From: Annona cherimola
Lineage: Eukaryota; Streptophyta; Magnoliopsida; Magnoliales; Annonaceae
Assembly: GCA_030490835.1 (NCBI GenBank)
Contig: CM059973.1
Span: 58,904,008 to 58,968,007 of the forward strand
Length of the DNA stretch: 64,000 nucleotides
Direction: 5' to 3'
The position numbers and the translations under genes were made by a program. This document shows positions 14,401 through 26,527 of the stretch, piece by piece (the first letter of the stretch is position 1; every line of letters begins with the position of its first letter). The notes below the pieces were generated by a model. That model was not told where the DNA came from. It did no database searches and saw only the letters and a list, made by a program, of their open reading frames with translations.

Positions 14401-14918
14401 AAATTGTTGAAAATAGTGTGAGACTCTAAACTCACAACTTATGTGACATTCATATATGTATTATTGTAGTTTTGACTGTGGAGTATTCTGCATGTGCAAC
14501 GTGTCGTATTTTAATGGACCAGGAACGCTACGTTATAGTCAGGTAAGATGGACTGTATGCATAATTATATTTTGGAATTAGTAATATTAGTTTCTTTTCA
14601 TGTGCAAGATTGATACAAATCATTCTCAACATATGTTGTTTGGAATGTTGGCAACAAAGACTCAGGTAGAAGGTAAAATTATTGATGGTAGGCACAAAAG
14701 GTGGGCCACATATTTCCATCTCAACTCATATTTTCCTGGAGCACTCGATAACTTAGTGTCTATTTTTGCTCTTTTCATCAATGCAGGCAGATATTGATGC
14801 AACACAGCGGGTGATTAGCGCTCGAATGTTAGATAGCCCACATAACAAAGTAAGGAACCAAGTTATGCAGATGACATATCGGAACAACAGACGGAGGTCG
14901 TCAAGGATTAACACTTAA
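11445..14918 (+). pseudogene. Ulp1-like C48 cysteine protease carried by the Mutator-like element
   Basis: This is a multi-exon SUMO-protease-like gene of the kind carried by some plant MULEs. Exons supported by splice sites and phase are 11445-12092, 12180-12323, 12431-12943, 13040-13102, 13751-13834, 13933-14064, 14163-14263, 14470-14542, 14609-14665 and 14787-14918 (TAA). One or two small exons between 13103 and 13750 are unresolved. The N-terminal part (LGFGGLLSLEC..., VFSVTERDVELILGL) matches the plant-mobile/DUF1985-type region that precedes many plant Ulp1 domains. The C-terminal part holds the C48 triad: His in DHW (exon 13933), Asp in YYMDS, Cys in FDCGVF (Cys codon 14477-14479). An in-frame TGA at 11880-11882 interrupts the first exon, and coding resumes at once (QAFTLWVLGTF). 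It follows the transposase on the same strand, as expected for element cargo. Family match is by motif only. Confidence 0.8.
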
Positions 14919-16588
14919 TTTTATATATGAACATGTTGATCTACCGGATTTGAATGTACAGATGTTTGCCTGGATCGTGTTAAGCATACTTAAAGACGTT
15001 GTGGCTTGTATGAGAGTGTTAGACTCGAAAGTTTATCACCTAAAACTTGGCATGTTGACATACAGTTGAAATGTACCACATGTTGTACACGAACTAGGAG
15101 ATCTCATTTCACATAATGTATGCCTTTATGACAGATTGTTATTAGCAAATATGTTTGATGCGCAGTACATGAATGAACTATTACCAATCTTATTTGATTT
15201 AATCCCTCATCGAATTATTGTTGTATTCAACAGTGAAGAACAAGCTCTAAATCAATGTTACTGACGTTTAAGGCTTGCGCACTTGGAAATAAAATTGATG
15301 ATATAGATCATAGTAACATCAATTACATCTTGGCAGACTGCACGTTTTGAACTAGGAGAAGGAAGAAAGAAGAGAAGTAAAAGGTAGGATATCTGAAGAG
15401 GGGAGGGCCAGAAATTTCTTGAAATCGTAGGCTAGACAAGTTGAAATTGCCAAATTGCCTTCAATTCGCCGTTCGCAAGAGAGAAAATGGCTACAATTTT
15501 TCAAAAAATGGAGAATAACATATATATTAACAGGGGTATTTTGGTCTTTCCTGAGGAAAAAGTCATGGGACATCCCATGACTCAAATAAACACATTCTTA
15601 CTAGGACTTTAGTAGCATTTATGGAAGAAACATGCTTTTACAGAAATATATATTTACTGCATGGCTAGCATAATCGTGACATCATCCCTATTTGACATTC
15701 ACTCCTCACTAATCAAATAGCACTTACCCACCTCTTTTTAAAATTCAACACAAAATTAAATGTCATAAAAAGTGGACCATCTGACTTGCCTATTTTTTCA
15801 AAAAAACGATTGCCGGTACAATAAATTCTTTTTATAGAAATTATCCTAAAATCATACATTTTAGAGCCCAATTAACTCACAAAATATTAAATCAAAAACT
15901 ATAAAAGATTGATATATATTTTTACATAAAATTAAATAAGTCATGTGAAGAATAATAAATGATTAAACTTTGCAAATACAATATTAATTATAAAAGTTCA
16001 AATAAAGCATTTTCTCACCCACAACATTGTTATAAAAGATTTATTAGCAGATCCTTCTAACAATCATCCCTGCCCATTAATATATTTAATCAGTGGCAAA
16101 CACAATCATGGTAACATCATTCTCATTTGGATTATGCTTTTTCTGATAAATTCGATATCCTCTATCACATGAGTAGCACTTTTTAATTCAGCACTGATGT
16201 CAGAATCTATTATAGAAAATTAAACTCATAACAGAAAGTCAAACCACTAAAACAGGCCATCCGACCTTGTTACTAGTGGTCCAACTAAGCAATTAATTAA
16301 TAGATAGCAAAATGGAAAGAAATAATGGCTTTCAAACAGTACATCTATGTGTATATGCATTCAAAATACCATTACCTTTCAAACAGTCAGTGAATAAATA
16401 CATGCCTCAAAAAATAGTAAAAGACGTGTACATATATAATTTGTTCAGATGTTATGTACAGAGCTGCATTAGGAAATTAGATTGATAAATTAAAACAGCT
16501 TCGCTTGGCACTACTGTTGGTACATACATTCATTTGTAAATATCATACATTTCTTCATCAAAAGACATCCAAGAAGTATATACGCTGT
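14919..16588. other. Region between two convergent protease pseudogenes
   Basis: AT-rich DNA with no supported exon on either strand. At 15475-15505 the phrase GAAAATGGCTACAA sits in a context that recurs in direct orientation near 20100 (GCAAGAAAATGGCTACAAG). This may be a trace of an old repeat or chance. No terminal inverted repeats were identified. Confidence 0.4.
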
Positions 16589-19219
16589 CTAGACGACACC
16601 TCCTCGAGACCAAGTATTACTAGCTGTCTTGATGGATATTGCGTGCATGTTGTATTTGTCAGTTAAAATTGTCTTCGCAATGTGATGCCGAAAGAGAGGA
16701 GCCATACGCTAGAGAAATGCAAGAAACATTAAAATATCATTGATTTAAGAAACAGAAGGCTTCCAAAAAGTGTACATGTTTGCTCACCGGATCGAGAGGC
16801 GCTGAATACTCGCCTGTATACCTCTCCATGAGCATAAGAATAAGACTATGACAATCACACCTACATAATTGAAATATGCACATTTATGGATGGTAGTTAA
16901 GAAGAAATGTGAAAGTAACTGGAATTATCTTAAATGTAACACAACCAGTAAGTCACAACTTACTCACCTAGGGGCACAATTGGTTCCCGTGACACGAACC
17001 TTTTTAAAGAACAGAGGGTCGCGACGATCATTGTACATGAATTTTAATTTCCTTAGCATATCCCCCTGAGAGATAAAGTGGGTCACCAAAAAATGGATCT
17101 CATGTATAGTGCTACATTAACTGAAATATACTATGGAAAAATAATTAAACAAGTACTGACCTTGGGTCCATATACCGCCTTGAAGCGATTGGTCGTTTCG
17201 TTAGAGCACGGATCTAGGAAATGCGCCTCAGCATAGTGCATGTCTTAGGCCATTGTAACCCAATGATCACTGTCACACAAAATAGGTATAAATAACTACA
17301 TAAGTATGACATGAAAATACCATTAAAACTAGATATGGAGGCTAGGCTATTATCAACCTTTGAAAGTCGGTATAAGTGCGGCTACTAACCCATGAACAAT
17401 CAAGGAGATAATATCCATGAAGGGACACTGAGAATTCCGGCTCCAAGTGCTCCTTAAATCCTGAAAAATACAGCCTCTGAAATTTTGAAGTTACATATGT
17501 ATTCCAGCATATGTATAACATTAATAGAAAATACATATCTGCATATGATACTCACTGCAAGAGATGTGTTAAAGTAGTGTCTCCGTCCAGGATAGTCAAA
17601 TTCTCGTTGCCGATAATTCAAGACCAACATGTAAGCATCCAGTAGCTAATGTTCGAAGAATGTGTTAGGCCTTCTTACACTCAACTCGTTATGCAAAGGA
17701 ATAAGAGTAGATCACATACATAACTCACATCTGGATGGACGCATGGGGTTTCAATCGTACGGAATTCCACTCTTGTCACTGTCACAAAATTAGACTCAAA
17801 CAGCTTTTCGTCATCGGGGCCAGCACCCGTTGTGAGAGCCCATTGCTCAATTATGGATTCCTCTACCGTCGGACAAGATACAAGTATTCTCATAGGTTTT
17901 CTGTGGATACAGAATTCCGCATCTATTTTCTGTACATATCATATGCTAAGTCCAATGTTATGACTAGGGTATGTAATAATATTAATGGACCACTGAAGTA
18001 TGCATGCACATACCTTATCAAGAATTCTCCGAATGTCTGCAATAATATCTTTATCACGACCTGACAATGTCAATACCAAAGGCGAGTCACCTACATTAGG
18101 TGAGTTCTTCCATACAGGAGTTAATCTGCTGCTTGATCCAGGCCATATGTCAGGGATGTCGTAAGAAGGCTTTGATTCCCTATGCGGAGTCCTTAAATCA
18201 ACACTATTCTTATGTGTGCAACTCATCCAATTGCTTAACTTCTGGATTTGAACCCGAGCTAATTTGAATAATTGCTGTTACTAAGACAATATTTGATATA
18301 TTAAACTCGGTTCTATAGCAAAGACAATATAATCAGGAACAATATGATTCAATTACTGAGCTCTCCCACAGTACATTTAATTCTTTTCTGGCTGCCGCGT
18401 CCCTTCTAATGCTTTCCTCCAACTTCATTTGTTGTGCCTAGTTCATTTTAAATCGTAATGTATCAATATGGTGAATATGATATGGCAATCTCAACAAGCT
18501 TATTCTTTGCATAAACTAATTACCATAGTTGGGGTGTGTTTGGTTGGAAGTAAAAATTTTGATGAAAAGATTTTGGGGGTAGAAGTTTCTCAAAATCATA
18601 GAAAATGGTGTGATAAAATAGGGGTAATGATGAGGAATAAAGAATATAAAGTTAAAATAGATAGGTTACTACTATGGATAGTTGTGTAGGAATGATTGAA
18701 AGGAAGAGTAGTTTGTATAAAAAAATGTAAAAAATTAATTAAAAGATAGAGAATGTATTAAAATAACGAGAAGTTATGGATAGTGAAAAGTTTTGGAATG
18801 ATAAGTTTTGGTTGCTACATTTTGGCTCTCAGCAAACACACCCTACATGTAGTAAAAAAATAACATAATTAATACATTCAAGCTACAATCACAATGTATG
18901 ATCTTTCACGTTATTCATTTATAATTCCAATTTCATTTTATTATATTGAGGCTAAGATTTTATAATTCAAAACACATGCAATCAAAAAATCATTGGTAAT
19001 TATAACTTAATAACAAATCAAATAGGTGAAATAACAAACATGAAATCTTCAAAGAAATGTCAAGTTGCATCTTTACTTTCCTTGTTAACTAATGCTTATT
19101 GAGAAAGGTGTGAAATCTGGCATCCATGTGGTTACCTGGACAATCTGCTGAACACATGACACTTCTTCTTCAAGTAGGCGGATGTCTTCACGTTTCATTC
19201 TTTGGCTTCAATTTCAGCT
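16589..19219 (-). pseudogene. Second Ulp1-like C48 protease gene, minus strand, broken
   Basis: Ten minus-strand exons join in phase: 19219-19136, 18437-18357, 18274-18014, 17929-17729, 17645-17556, 17476-17358, 17269-17161, 17065-16968, 16860-16788 and 16708-16589 (TAG). Each has AG/GT borders. The N-terminal exons encode a charged, coiled-coil-like stretch (REDIRLLEEEVSCVQQ, MKLEESIRRDAAARKEL). The catalytic part reads VTVTRVEFRTIETPCVHPD, LLDAYMLVLNYRQREF, then DHW (His), HFLDPC (Asp) and CDCHSLILMLMERY (likely catalytic Cys, with His where most relatives have Gly). The end is FRHHIAKTILTDKYN, the usual C-terminal helix. An in-frame TAA follows VTMA just after the His, and exon 1 shows a one-base shift after AEIEAKE, so it is not functional. 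Its sequence differs from the plus-strand protease, so it is not a simple inverted copy. A Tourist-like MITE lies in the first intron. No transposase was found upstream of it. Confidence 0.75.
18531..18843. mobile_element. Tourist-like MITE (GGGTGTGTTTGG family), copy 1
   Basis: The element starts GGGGTGTGTTTGG and ends CAAACACACCC, with AAAAGTTTTGG-type sub-terminal inverted repeats and the AAGTTAAAATAGATAGGTTA core shared by other copies. It is non-coding. A short TA-type duplication may flank it. It sits in the first intron of the minus-strand protease pseudogene. Class is inferred from termini, size and the apparent 3-bp flanks. Confidence 0.8.
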
Positions 19220-19794
19220 CTACACATGCGAAGGTATTACTTAAGTGCCCCAACCTAATCACACTTGATATTAGCAAGCTGGCGAGGTAGCAATATCACC
19301 AAGACCTATCAGGTAGGGAAACGGCAAGGGAGACTTTTTCTTGTTAGTAGTGGATTGCTTTCTCACACTGCCTTGGACGGAAAGAAAGAGATTCTCTAGT
19401 ACAAGCAACTCGGGATACTGGATAATATACATGAAAACCCAAATTCTGGGGTAAGCGTCCGCAACAGTAAAAATATAAGACATCGAGTGAAAGGTGTGGA
19501 AATTGGAAGATGCAAAGACAACCAACCAACTCATTAATTACTTGTTAGCCTTACCCCCACATTTGTAACAGTAAATGCAAATTAAATAATGAAACCACTC
19601 ATGCCAGTATAATTGAAGAGGAGTGATGTCGAGAATTCCAGATATAAAGAAATCCCACGTACACTACTTCAAATAACTCATTAACAAAAATTTTCATCCT
19701 ATTCTTCGCGTACAATCCGTCTAGCTAATGGTATTTAACATTCAATTCATGCATTACAGTTTTTTTAACGTATACATTTAATTAAAGGGTTAAT
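19220..19794. other. 5' flank of the minus-strand protease pseudogene
   Basis: A minus-strand open frame at 19271-19534 contains GSVRKQSTTNKKK and a hydrophobic N-terminal half, but no splice pattern ties it convincingly to the protease gene. It might be an upstream exon. Otherwise no feature is recognised. Confidence 0.3.
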
Positions 19795-19965
19795 TTCAAA
19801 TATACCTATTACGTCTGCCCTTAATTTATAATATACTCACTAAGTTTGATCACTTTTACATATACCCAATAAGTATGAGTGAAATTTTAAATATACCTAT
19901 GTCATCACGCATAATTAAAATTCTCCATTATTCACCATACGAAATATCCAAAATGCCTCTTATTA
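19795..19965. repeat. Half of an ATATACCTAT foldback repeat
   Basis: Repeated phrases CAAATATACCTATTACG, ACATATACCCAATAAG and AAATATACCTATG resemble one arm of the foldback element at 36373-37173 and, more weakly, the element at 55010-55465. No clear second arm is present, so it is probably a truncated copy. Confidence 0.5.
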
Positions 19966-20849
19966 TTTAATAATAATAGTCATTCAACTATGATAGAAGT
20001 TAAATAATATGATGGAAACATATCTAATGTTAGGGGAAAGCTAGACAATTTTGGTATATGTGGTTTGGATATTGCACAAAACACAGTAAATGTTAGCGCA
20101 AGAAAATGGCTACAAGATTTTTCCATCTCACGCAGGAGGGAAATCCGAATTTTCTTCCCCATCTGATGCAAGCAAAAGGCTCCAGGACTTCATAGTCATC
20201 ACGCAAAACGGAATTCTAAAGCAACAGGACCCATTCACGAAAGCCAAAAAGCTCAGTACACATTTTAAATAATAATTACAACCCATTTACTATAGCCAAA
20301 TTCCTCATATATCTTACGTTTAACTTTCATTTAAGCCGATTTGAAATTCTTAAGTATATCTATTTAGTATTTACAACTTTGCTTAACCACAACCCATTTA
20401 TCACAAATAAATTATATATCATGATCATAAAATTAAAATTAATCATTTAAGAGCCATCTTTAAACCCAAATTTATCACCCATACATTGTCCAACTTTGGC
20501 AGTTAGATAGGAGAGTTTTAAGCTTTCAATTTAAGGGGATTTTACTCCCTTTCATTTTCACATGATTTATATACAATAAGTTTAATATTTTTAACCATCC
20601 AACCATTCATATACTTATCATACAATTGTCACTTATTTATTCTTTTTTTTTCACATTTGTTTGATACCAAAATTATATAAAAATTCACCCCATACATATT
20701 TAATTAAAAGAAATCTCATACCTCGATACAGATGTCCTACCTACCCAATTTCATTTATCATATATATATATATAAATTGGCTTCAAGATTTACACATTTT
20801 GATCTAAATATATGTTCGGATATTATTAAATTACTAACTTTAATATTTA

Positions 20850-22120
20850 CAGGCAATAACAGATACCCGTAACAGATACACCTATCCGTCCTCATTTTTT
20901 TTTACCACCGATTTCCACATTCCAATGGGTTTAAAAATATTTATAAATTACCCCATATGTAAATAATACAAAAACCCTAAACCTAGGTCGCATTTTTAGG
21001 GCTTTCTTATATTTAACATATGATAGAAATTTTGAATTTCCTTTCCTACCCAAGATTATACATATAATTTCTGCATCTAATATATCCCAACACCAATTAA
21101 ATAGCCTATATAGAAATTTGGAGTAGAAATCTTTTGATTTTCAACTCTTGCATTTTCTAATTCATATATAGGATTCAATTTTCAGATTCCATATACATTG
21201 TTTGACTCCTAAAATAAAGATCTACATGAATCCATGAAAACCCCCATGATTCCTACCCATTTTAGGAAGAAATTTCAAAACCCCCAATTCCCCATATCTA
21301 CGGATCCGAATTTCATCCTCCTTTCTCATGATTTCATATCCATACATATAAATCTATATGAATCTAGCAAAAGCCCCATGCTTGAAACATGATTTAGGAA
21401 AGATTTCTACAAATAATCATAAAAACCCATATTCCTTACCTCCGGCCGGCGACGGAATGAACGGCGGTTGAGGCAGCAGCTCCGACAGCAACAGTGCCGG
21501 CTGTCCGGCCCCTCCTCTCCTCCTCTTCTTCTCCCTTCTTCTCTTCTCCTTCCTCTTCTCCTCTTCTTCTTCTTCTTCTCTTTCTTTTTTTTTTCTTCTC
21601 TCTCTTCTCCCCTCACGTTTTCCATCTCTGTTTGTTCGTGAGTGGGTAGAATGATGCAGCCTTTTTGTTGCTCCACTTTAGGTAGTCCGCACGTACACAC
21701 GTGTGGCTACCCCTCAAGCTATATATATATTTTTTATTTTTCCTTGCAAATATCCATATTAAATATATGTCATGAACCATAATATTTTAAATTTTATAAC
21801 TTATAACCCACCATATGCATTTAAGCCATTAAATCATGGTCATTCATTGATTTAAACGATTTAAATCAATTAATTGCTTGGATTAAACGATTTGTCTAAA
21901 TTTCATTAATAAATCTAAAATTAAATAATACATCTTATTATTATTCCATACAACATTAACACTCAAACTCATCATCATTTATTTATTAATTCTCTTTTTT
22001 CTTACTTTAAAATTTTAGGTCATTAATAAAATTCTAATTTTATTAATTTCGTGGCCCAAAATTTTCATATATGTATGTCACATACTTATGAGTTGAAATC
22101 TAAAAATTGTGGGTATCACA
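20850..22120 (-). mobile_element. LTR-like sequence, minus strand (possible solo or truncated LTR)
   Basis: Read on the minus strand, the segment begins TGTGATACCCACAA at 22120. This resembles the TGTGACACCC start of many plant Ty3/gypsy LTRs. It contains a purine-rich block (plus strand 21490-21610 is a CTTCTT tract) and GGAGGTAAGGAATATGGG near 21450, which looks like a donor site. A GTTACGGGTATCTGTTA phrase near 20860-20880 could be the LTR end. I found no matching second LTR, no primer-binding site and no clear 5-bp flank. The short minus-strand open frame at 21407-21700 is mostly low-complexity Lys/Arg/Glu and is not called as a gene. Confidence 0.3.
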
Positions 22121-22229
22121 GTACTTCTCCATTTCTCTATCCGATTGTCTTTATCGACACGGCTTCAAGACTTGTCCATTTTTCTATCCGAATTTTTTTA
22201 TCGAGACGGCAATACATCCACTAAAGAAA

Positions 22230-23930
22230 GATGACTAATTGTAAATCCAAATATTTTCATTCCCTCCAAAACTTGCTTCTACGTAACCGCATATTCAATA
22301 ATCCTTTCAAAAGCATGAAAATTAATAAATTAAATTTTAATAATTTCTTGGTTAAATGGTATAAGATGCCCAATACAATTCGTGTAGATAATTTTATTGG
22401 TTCTGAAAAATATAGTTATCTGTTCAAATTAATTAATAGAATATATATTCAAATTAATTGCTACAAGAATTTCGCGAAAAAATTTAGATTTAGAATACTT
22501 AAATTATTTATATGAAACACATTTATACAAGAGATTTTCAAATATAAATTTCAAATTAACAATATAGAAAATGAGTACACCATAAATTTGAATATATGAG
22601 CTTTAAAATTATTACGGAGAATTTTTGTACAGTAAATTTATAAATTTTAAAATTAAAAATATTTATATGAACAATGTTTCTAACAACAAATTCTCCGCAA
22701 ATTATAAACATGGACAACATTAACATAGTAAATGTAAAAATATAAATTATAAAATAATTATATGGAGAATGATGCTATAAAAATACATTAAATTATTACT
22801 ATAATTTTACTAATGTAAATTATAAAATAATGATTTCACAGCATGTTTTCTAACGTTGGTTGTTGTGGTCATACTACTATTGCTACATGTAATATATTAT
22901 GTAAATAGTAGTGCATATCATATATGTTTTTCATGGTTTAAACTCATAAATAATTTTTACAATAAATGTGTCATTCCAAATTAAACCCAATTTTAAATCT
23001 TTTCCTATTTATTTATATATGGGTTAAAGTAGGCATGGATCAAGTTGAAAATAAAATTATTTTCATCCAATTTATTTTTCGAGTTATAGATTCTAGATTG
23101 TATTACAATATGGATGCTGTCTTTTCTATGTGATCTTCCATACAAAATATTCTTTCATGCAAAAAATAATAATTTTAGTTTTAATAATTCATAGGGCCAA
23201 TGGTATAGCAAGCCAAATTAAATTAGCGTGAATAATTTTGTTGACACCAAAACATAGAGTTATTTTAACATATTATTTAATAAAATCTGTATACAAATTT
23301 ATTACATAGAATTTTTTTAACATAAATTTATATATAGAATTCTTGAAATACAAATATGAAGCACAACTATAAAAGAAATTTAAAAACTTAGTTTTTAAAT
23401 AAGTACGGAGAAAAGTTCACACCATTCATTTGAAGATATGATTTTTAAAATCATTATATGGAGAACGTTTGTATAATATATTTAGAATTTAAAATTTAAA
23501 ATTTTTAGATGAAAAATTATTCTAAAAAATTTCTAAATCTAAATATTAAATTAATTTCAAGAAGATCATTTTTATACCAAAATTAAAACCGTAAATTTTA
23601 CATTAAATACATGAAGAACATTTATATAATATATTTAAATATATAAATCTCAAACTAATTATGTGGAGAATGATGCTATAAAAATTTTCTGAATTATTAC
23701 AATAAATTATTCATCATAATTCATAAAAAAATGCATTTATAACACTAGTTTTTTAACGGTGGTTGTGGTGGTCCTACTATTATTGATGCATGTAATCTAT
23801 TATGTACATACTAATGTATATTAGTAGATTTTTCATAGCCTGAACTCCAAAATAATTATGACGATATATGTTTCAATCTAGATCGAACTACAAAATAATT
23901 TCATATATTATTTTTGGGTCTAATAAATAA
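22230..23930. repeat. Old direct duplication, ~0.86 kb units
   Basis: Two diverged units lie head to tail. Landmarks recur in the same order: TTAATAATTTCTTGG with ATAATTTTATTGG near 22340-22400 against TTAATAATTCATAGG with ATAATTTTGTTGA near 23190-23250; and GGTTGTTGTGGTCATACTACTATT (split here as GGTTGTTGTGG, CATACTACTATT) near 22858 against GGTTGTGGTGG, CCTACTATTATT near 23760. There is no coding content: a 94-codon frame at 22231-22515 is AT-rich, without homology I recognise, and is not preserved in the second unit. Confidence 0.65.
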
Positions 23931-24314
23931 TGCTTTATCTTGAAATTTGAATGATTGGAAACAAAAGAGAAACTATAAAAATATTCGAAAATTTAGCATT
24001 TAACAAAAAAATTTCCAATAATCTAATTATTAAATTGTGGATATCTACTTCATTAAAACTATCTTGATTTTTTATATCTAAGATGGATCAAATATACAAA
24101 AGCTAGAGTGATTGGTGGATGGGCTTTGGTCCTAACATGCAAAGCAATCAGGAATGATGTATACTTTTAAAAAATCCGGAACCATGTTTCGTTCGGTCTC
24201 AGACCTGGCCGGTTGAAATAAACCAGCCATTAATCACTCCTTATTAGAACTATTTTTGTGATAAATAATTTAAATTCAACATTACATAAAATTCTCATCA
24301 AAGTTTTATACAAA

Positions 24315-24597
24315 GGGTCTGTTTGGGAATGAATAAAACTTTTGGTGAAAAGTTTTGCAGAATAAAAGTTGTCAAATGATGTGATATGATAGGAGTAATG
24401 ATGAAGAGTAAAGAGGATAAAGTTAAAACAGATAGGTTAGTTGTATAGGTAATTGTGTAGAAATGATTGAAAAGTAGGGTGGTTTTGTGTTGGAAGATGT
24501 AAAAAAATAATTAAAAAATAGAAGAATTGTAGATAATGAAAAGTTTTAGATTGAAAAGTTTTAGGTGAAAAGTTTTTTATCATTGCCAAACACCTCC
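24315..24597. mobile_element. Tourist-like MITE, copy 2
   Basis: The left end is GGGTCTGTTTGGGAATG and the right end is GCCAAACACCTCC, with AAA on both outer sides as a possible 3-bp target duplication. Internally it has AAAAGTTTTG arms and the ATGATGTGATATGATAGG core found in copies at 18531 and 54029. It is non-coding. Confidence 0.8.
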
Positions 24598-24647
24598 AAA
24601 TTCTTTGCTTTTTGAGGTAATGGTACGAGGTGACATATAAAATTCGT

Positions 24648-24890
24648 GCCGTTAATTTATTTATTTATTTATTTGATTTATTTACTTTTATTCCGTTGTA
24701 AATTCGTGCCGTTAATTTATTTTTTTTGATTTATGTTCATTTATTTACTTTTATGCCGTTGGAAATTTTATATGATTTACACAAATAAGTAAATAAATCA
24801 AAGTAAATCCTTTTAAATAAAAGTAAATCGTAAATGAATGAAAAAGTAAATAATGGGTGGTCTCAAAATTTAAAATTTTCTAGTAAACCA
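24648..24890. repeat. AT-rich tandem and inverted repeats
   Basis: AAATTCGTGCCGTTAATTTA occurs twice, about 60 bp apart, each followed by TTTATTTACTTTTAT and a CCGTTG. The following 100 bases contain the complement (AAGTAAATAAATCAAAGTAA), so the stretch can fold back. Low-complexity in nature. Confidence 0.6.
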
Positions 24891-26527
24891 AAGTAAATCG
24901 TTTAAAATTTGTACCATTTTATTCTAAGTTTAATGGTACGAGATTCAGGGCGGCGGGAGAGGAAGGGGCTCTTTTCATCAAAAAAAAAAAAAAAATGGTA
25001 CGAGATGACAAATTATTGTAAAATCATAGGAGACACAAACAAGGTGACAATGGTCATTTATTTACTTTTTGAGACCCACCTATTACAAATTAAATTCCTC
25101 CTATGAGAAATAATAAAAATAAAACGATACTTAAAAATAATCATACAAGCATTATAGTATTTATTCATTTTTTGGTCAAAATATGGGGTTAAAAAAAAAA
25201 GTATGGAACGGGTTTTATGCTCACTATGATTAATATACGTGCTTCTTATAAAAACTTATAACATATACAAATTTCTACCTTTCCAGTAAATAAAATTGTA
25301 AATAATTATTATTGATTTATTAAATATATTAATTGGGTCAAGGATCCAATTATTGGATTTATTTAAAATTTAATAAGAATATATATTTTATTAATTAATA
25401 TTATTAGTATCTTTCGTATTACATTTACGGATAATATATTTGATATAGATTTTATGTACAATCTATAAAATCTATCAAATCAGTATATTACAAATTGATA
25501 ACTCTATAAAAATCATAAATCATGTATATATTAGTTCATGATTTTGCATTATTCTTGTAAAATCGGTATTGTCCATCTAATTTGTGAAAATGAAATATCA
25601 TCAATCCTATTTCAGGTGTTAAAACTGTAATACTGGTTTATGTTATCAGACGAGTACGTAGCAAAATCATATATTCTATAAAACTCGTAAAATATCATAA
25701 AATTTATCAATTGCATATGCGCTATTTCTGTGATACTTGAATAACTGTAAAATTTATTTCATGAGAAAAATGAATAAAGATTACCAGTATAACACATGAT
25801 CCCCATGAATTTTAAAAAACTGTAAAATCTGTAAAATCTATAAAATCGGTCAAACATGCTAAATAATATCATTCGTTCAAATTTATTTTTTTAAATAAAT
25901 CTATTCTGAATTTGAAAATTTTAGTCGTACATTACCGATTATAATAATGAAATGAATATCATTCAATTTAACATCATGGATCACTCATCATCTATAGTAC
26001 TTTATTAAAATCATATGATTAACCATAGAAATACATGCACCCCCAAAGTACTATAATTAATTTCACCTACCCATACTCACACTTTTCCCATAAAGCTACT
26101 CTCACGGTATGAAATTACCATAATACCCTCATTTGCACCTTTTGCAAAAGTGCAAAACGTTTGCACTTACACCTGCCTCATCCTAATTTGCTAAAAATCA
26201 AGTTGGATTAAGTAGGTTGCAAGTTGCTTGAGCGTTGTCCGTGGTGCTAGTAAGCATTGTAGCGTTATGGCCCAGTAGGTCAGCCGTTTGACCTTTCATC
26301 CCCCAGTCGTGTAGGTACATGTTGTTGTCCCTCCGGGTGTATTATTTGGTTCATCCATGTTATGATAATGATACATATAGTGATTTGTAATATCAGATGA
26401 CTTGATGAATATATATATATATATAATACTTGAATAAAAATAATTAGGTTGTAAATTTGATCCTGCACTAGTTACACTTCCAATTGAAAGATTTTTTTTT
26501 AGTTCCTTTTTCGAAAATTAGTGAGTA
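24891..26527. other. AT-rich intergenic DNA
   Basis: No gene or clear element seen. A short poly-A stretch occurs at 24981-24995, phrases such as AAATCTATAAAAT recur at 25440-25860, and a small (TA)n lies at 26408-26426. No reading frame has domain content. Confidence 0.5.

Noticed and set aside
15475..20120. Shared GAAAATGGCTACAA phrase as possible element ends
   Set aside because: The two occurrences are direct, not inverted, and the similarity stops after about 30 bases, so they do not serve as terminal repeats of the MULE.
21407..21700. Minus-strand 97-codon frame rich in Lys, Arg and Glu
   Set aside because: It translates a CTTCTT low-complexity tract inside an LTR-like segment; the charged run is a product of composition and no domain is present.
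22231..22515. 94-codon AT-rich frame
   Set aside because: It is not preserved in the sister copy of the duplication at about 23.1 kb and has Asn/Lys/Ile/Phe bias expected of random AT-rich DNA.
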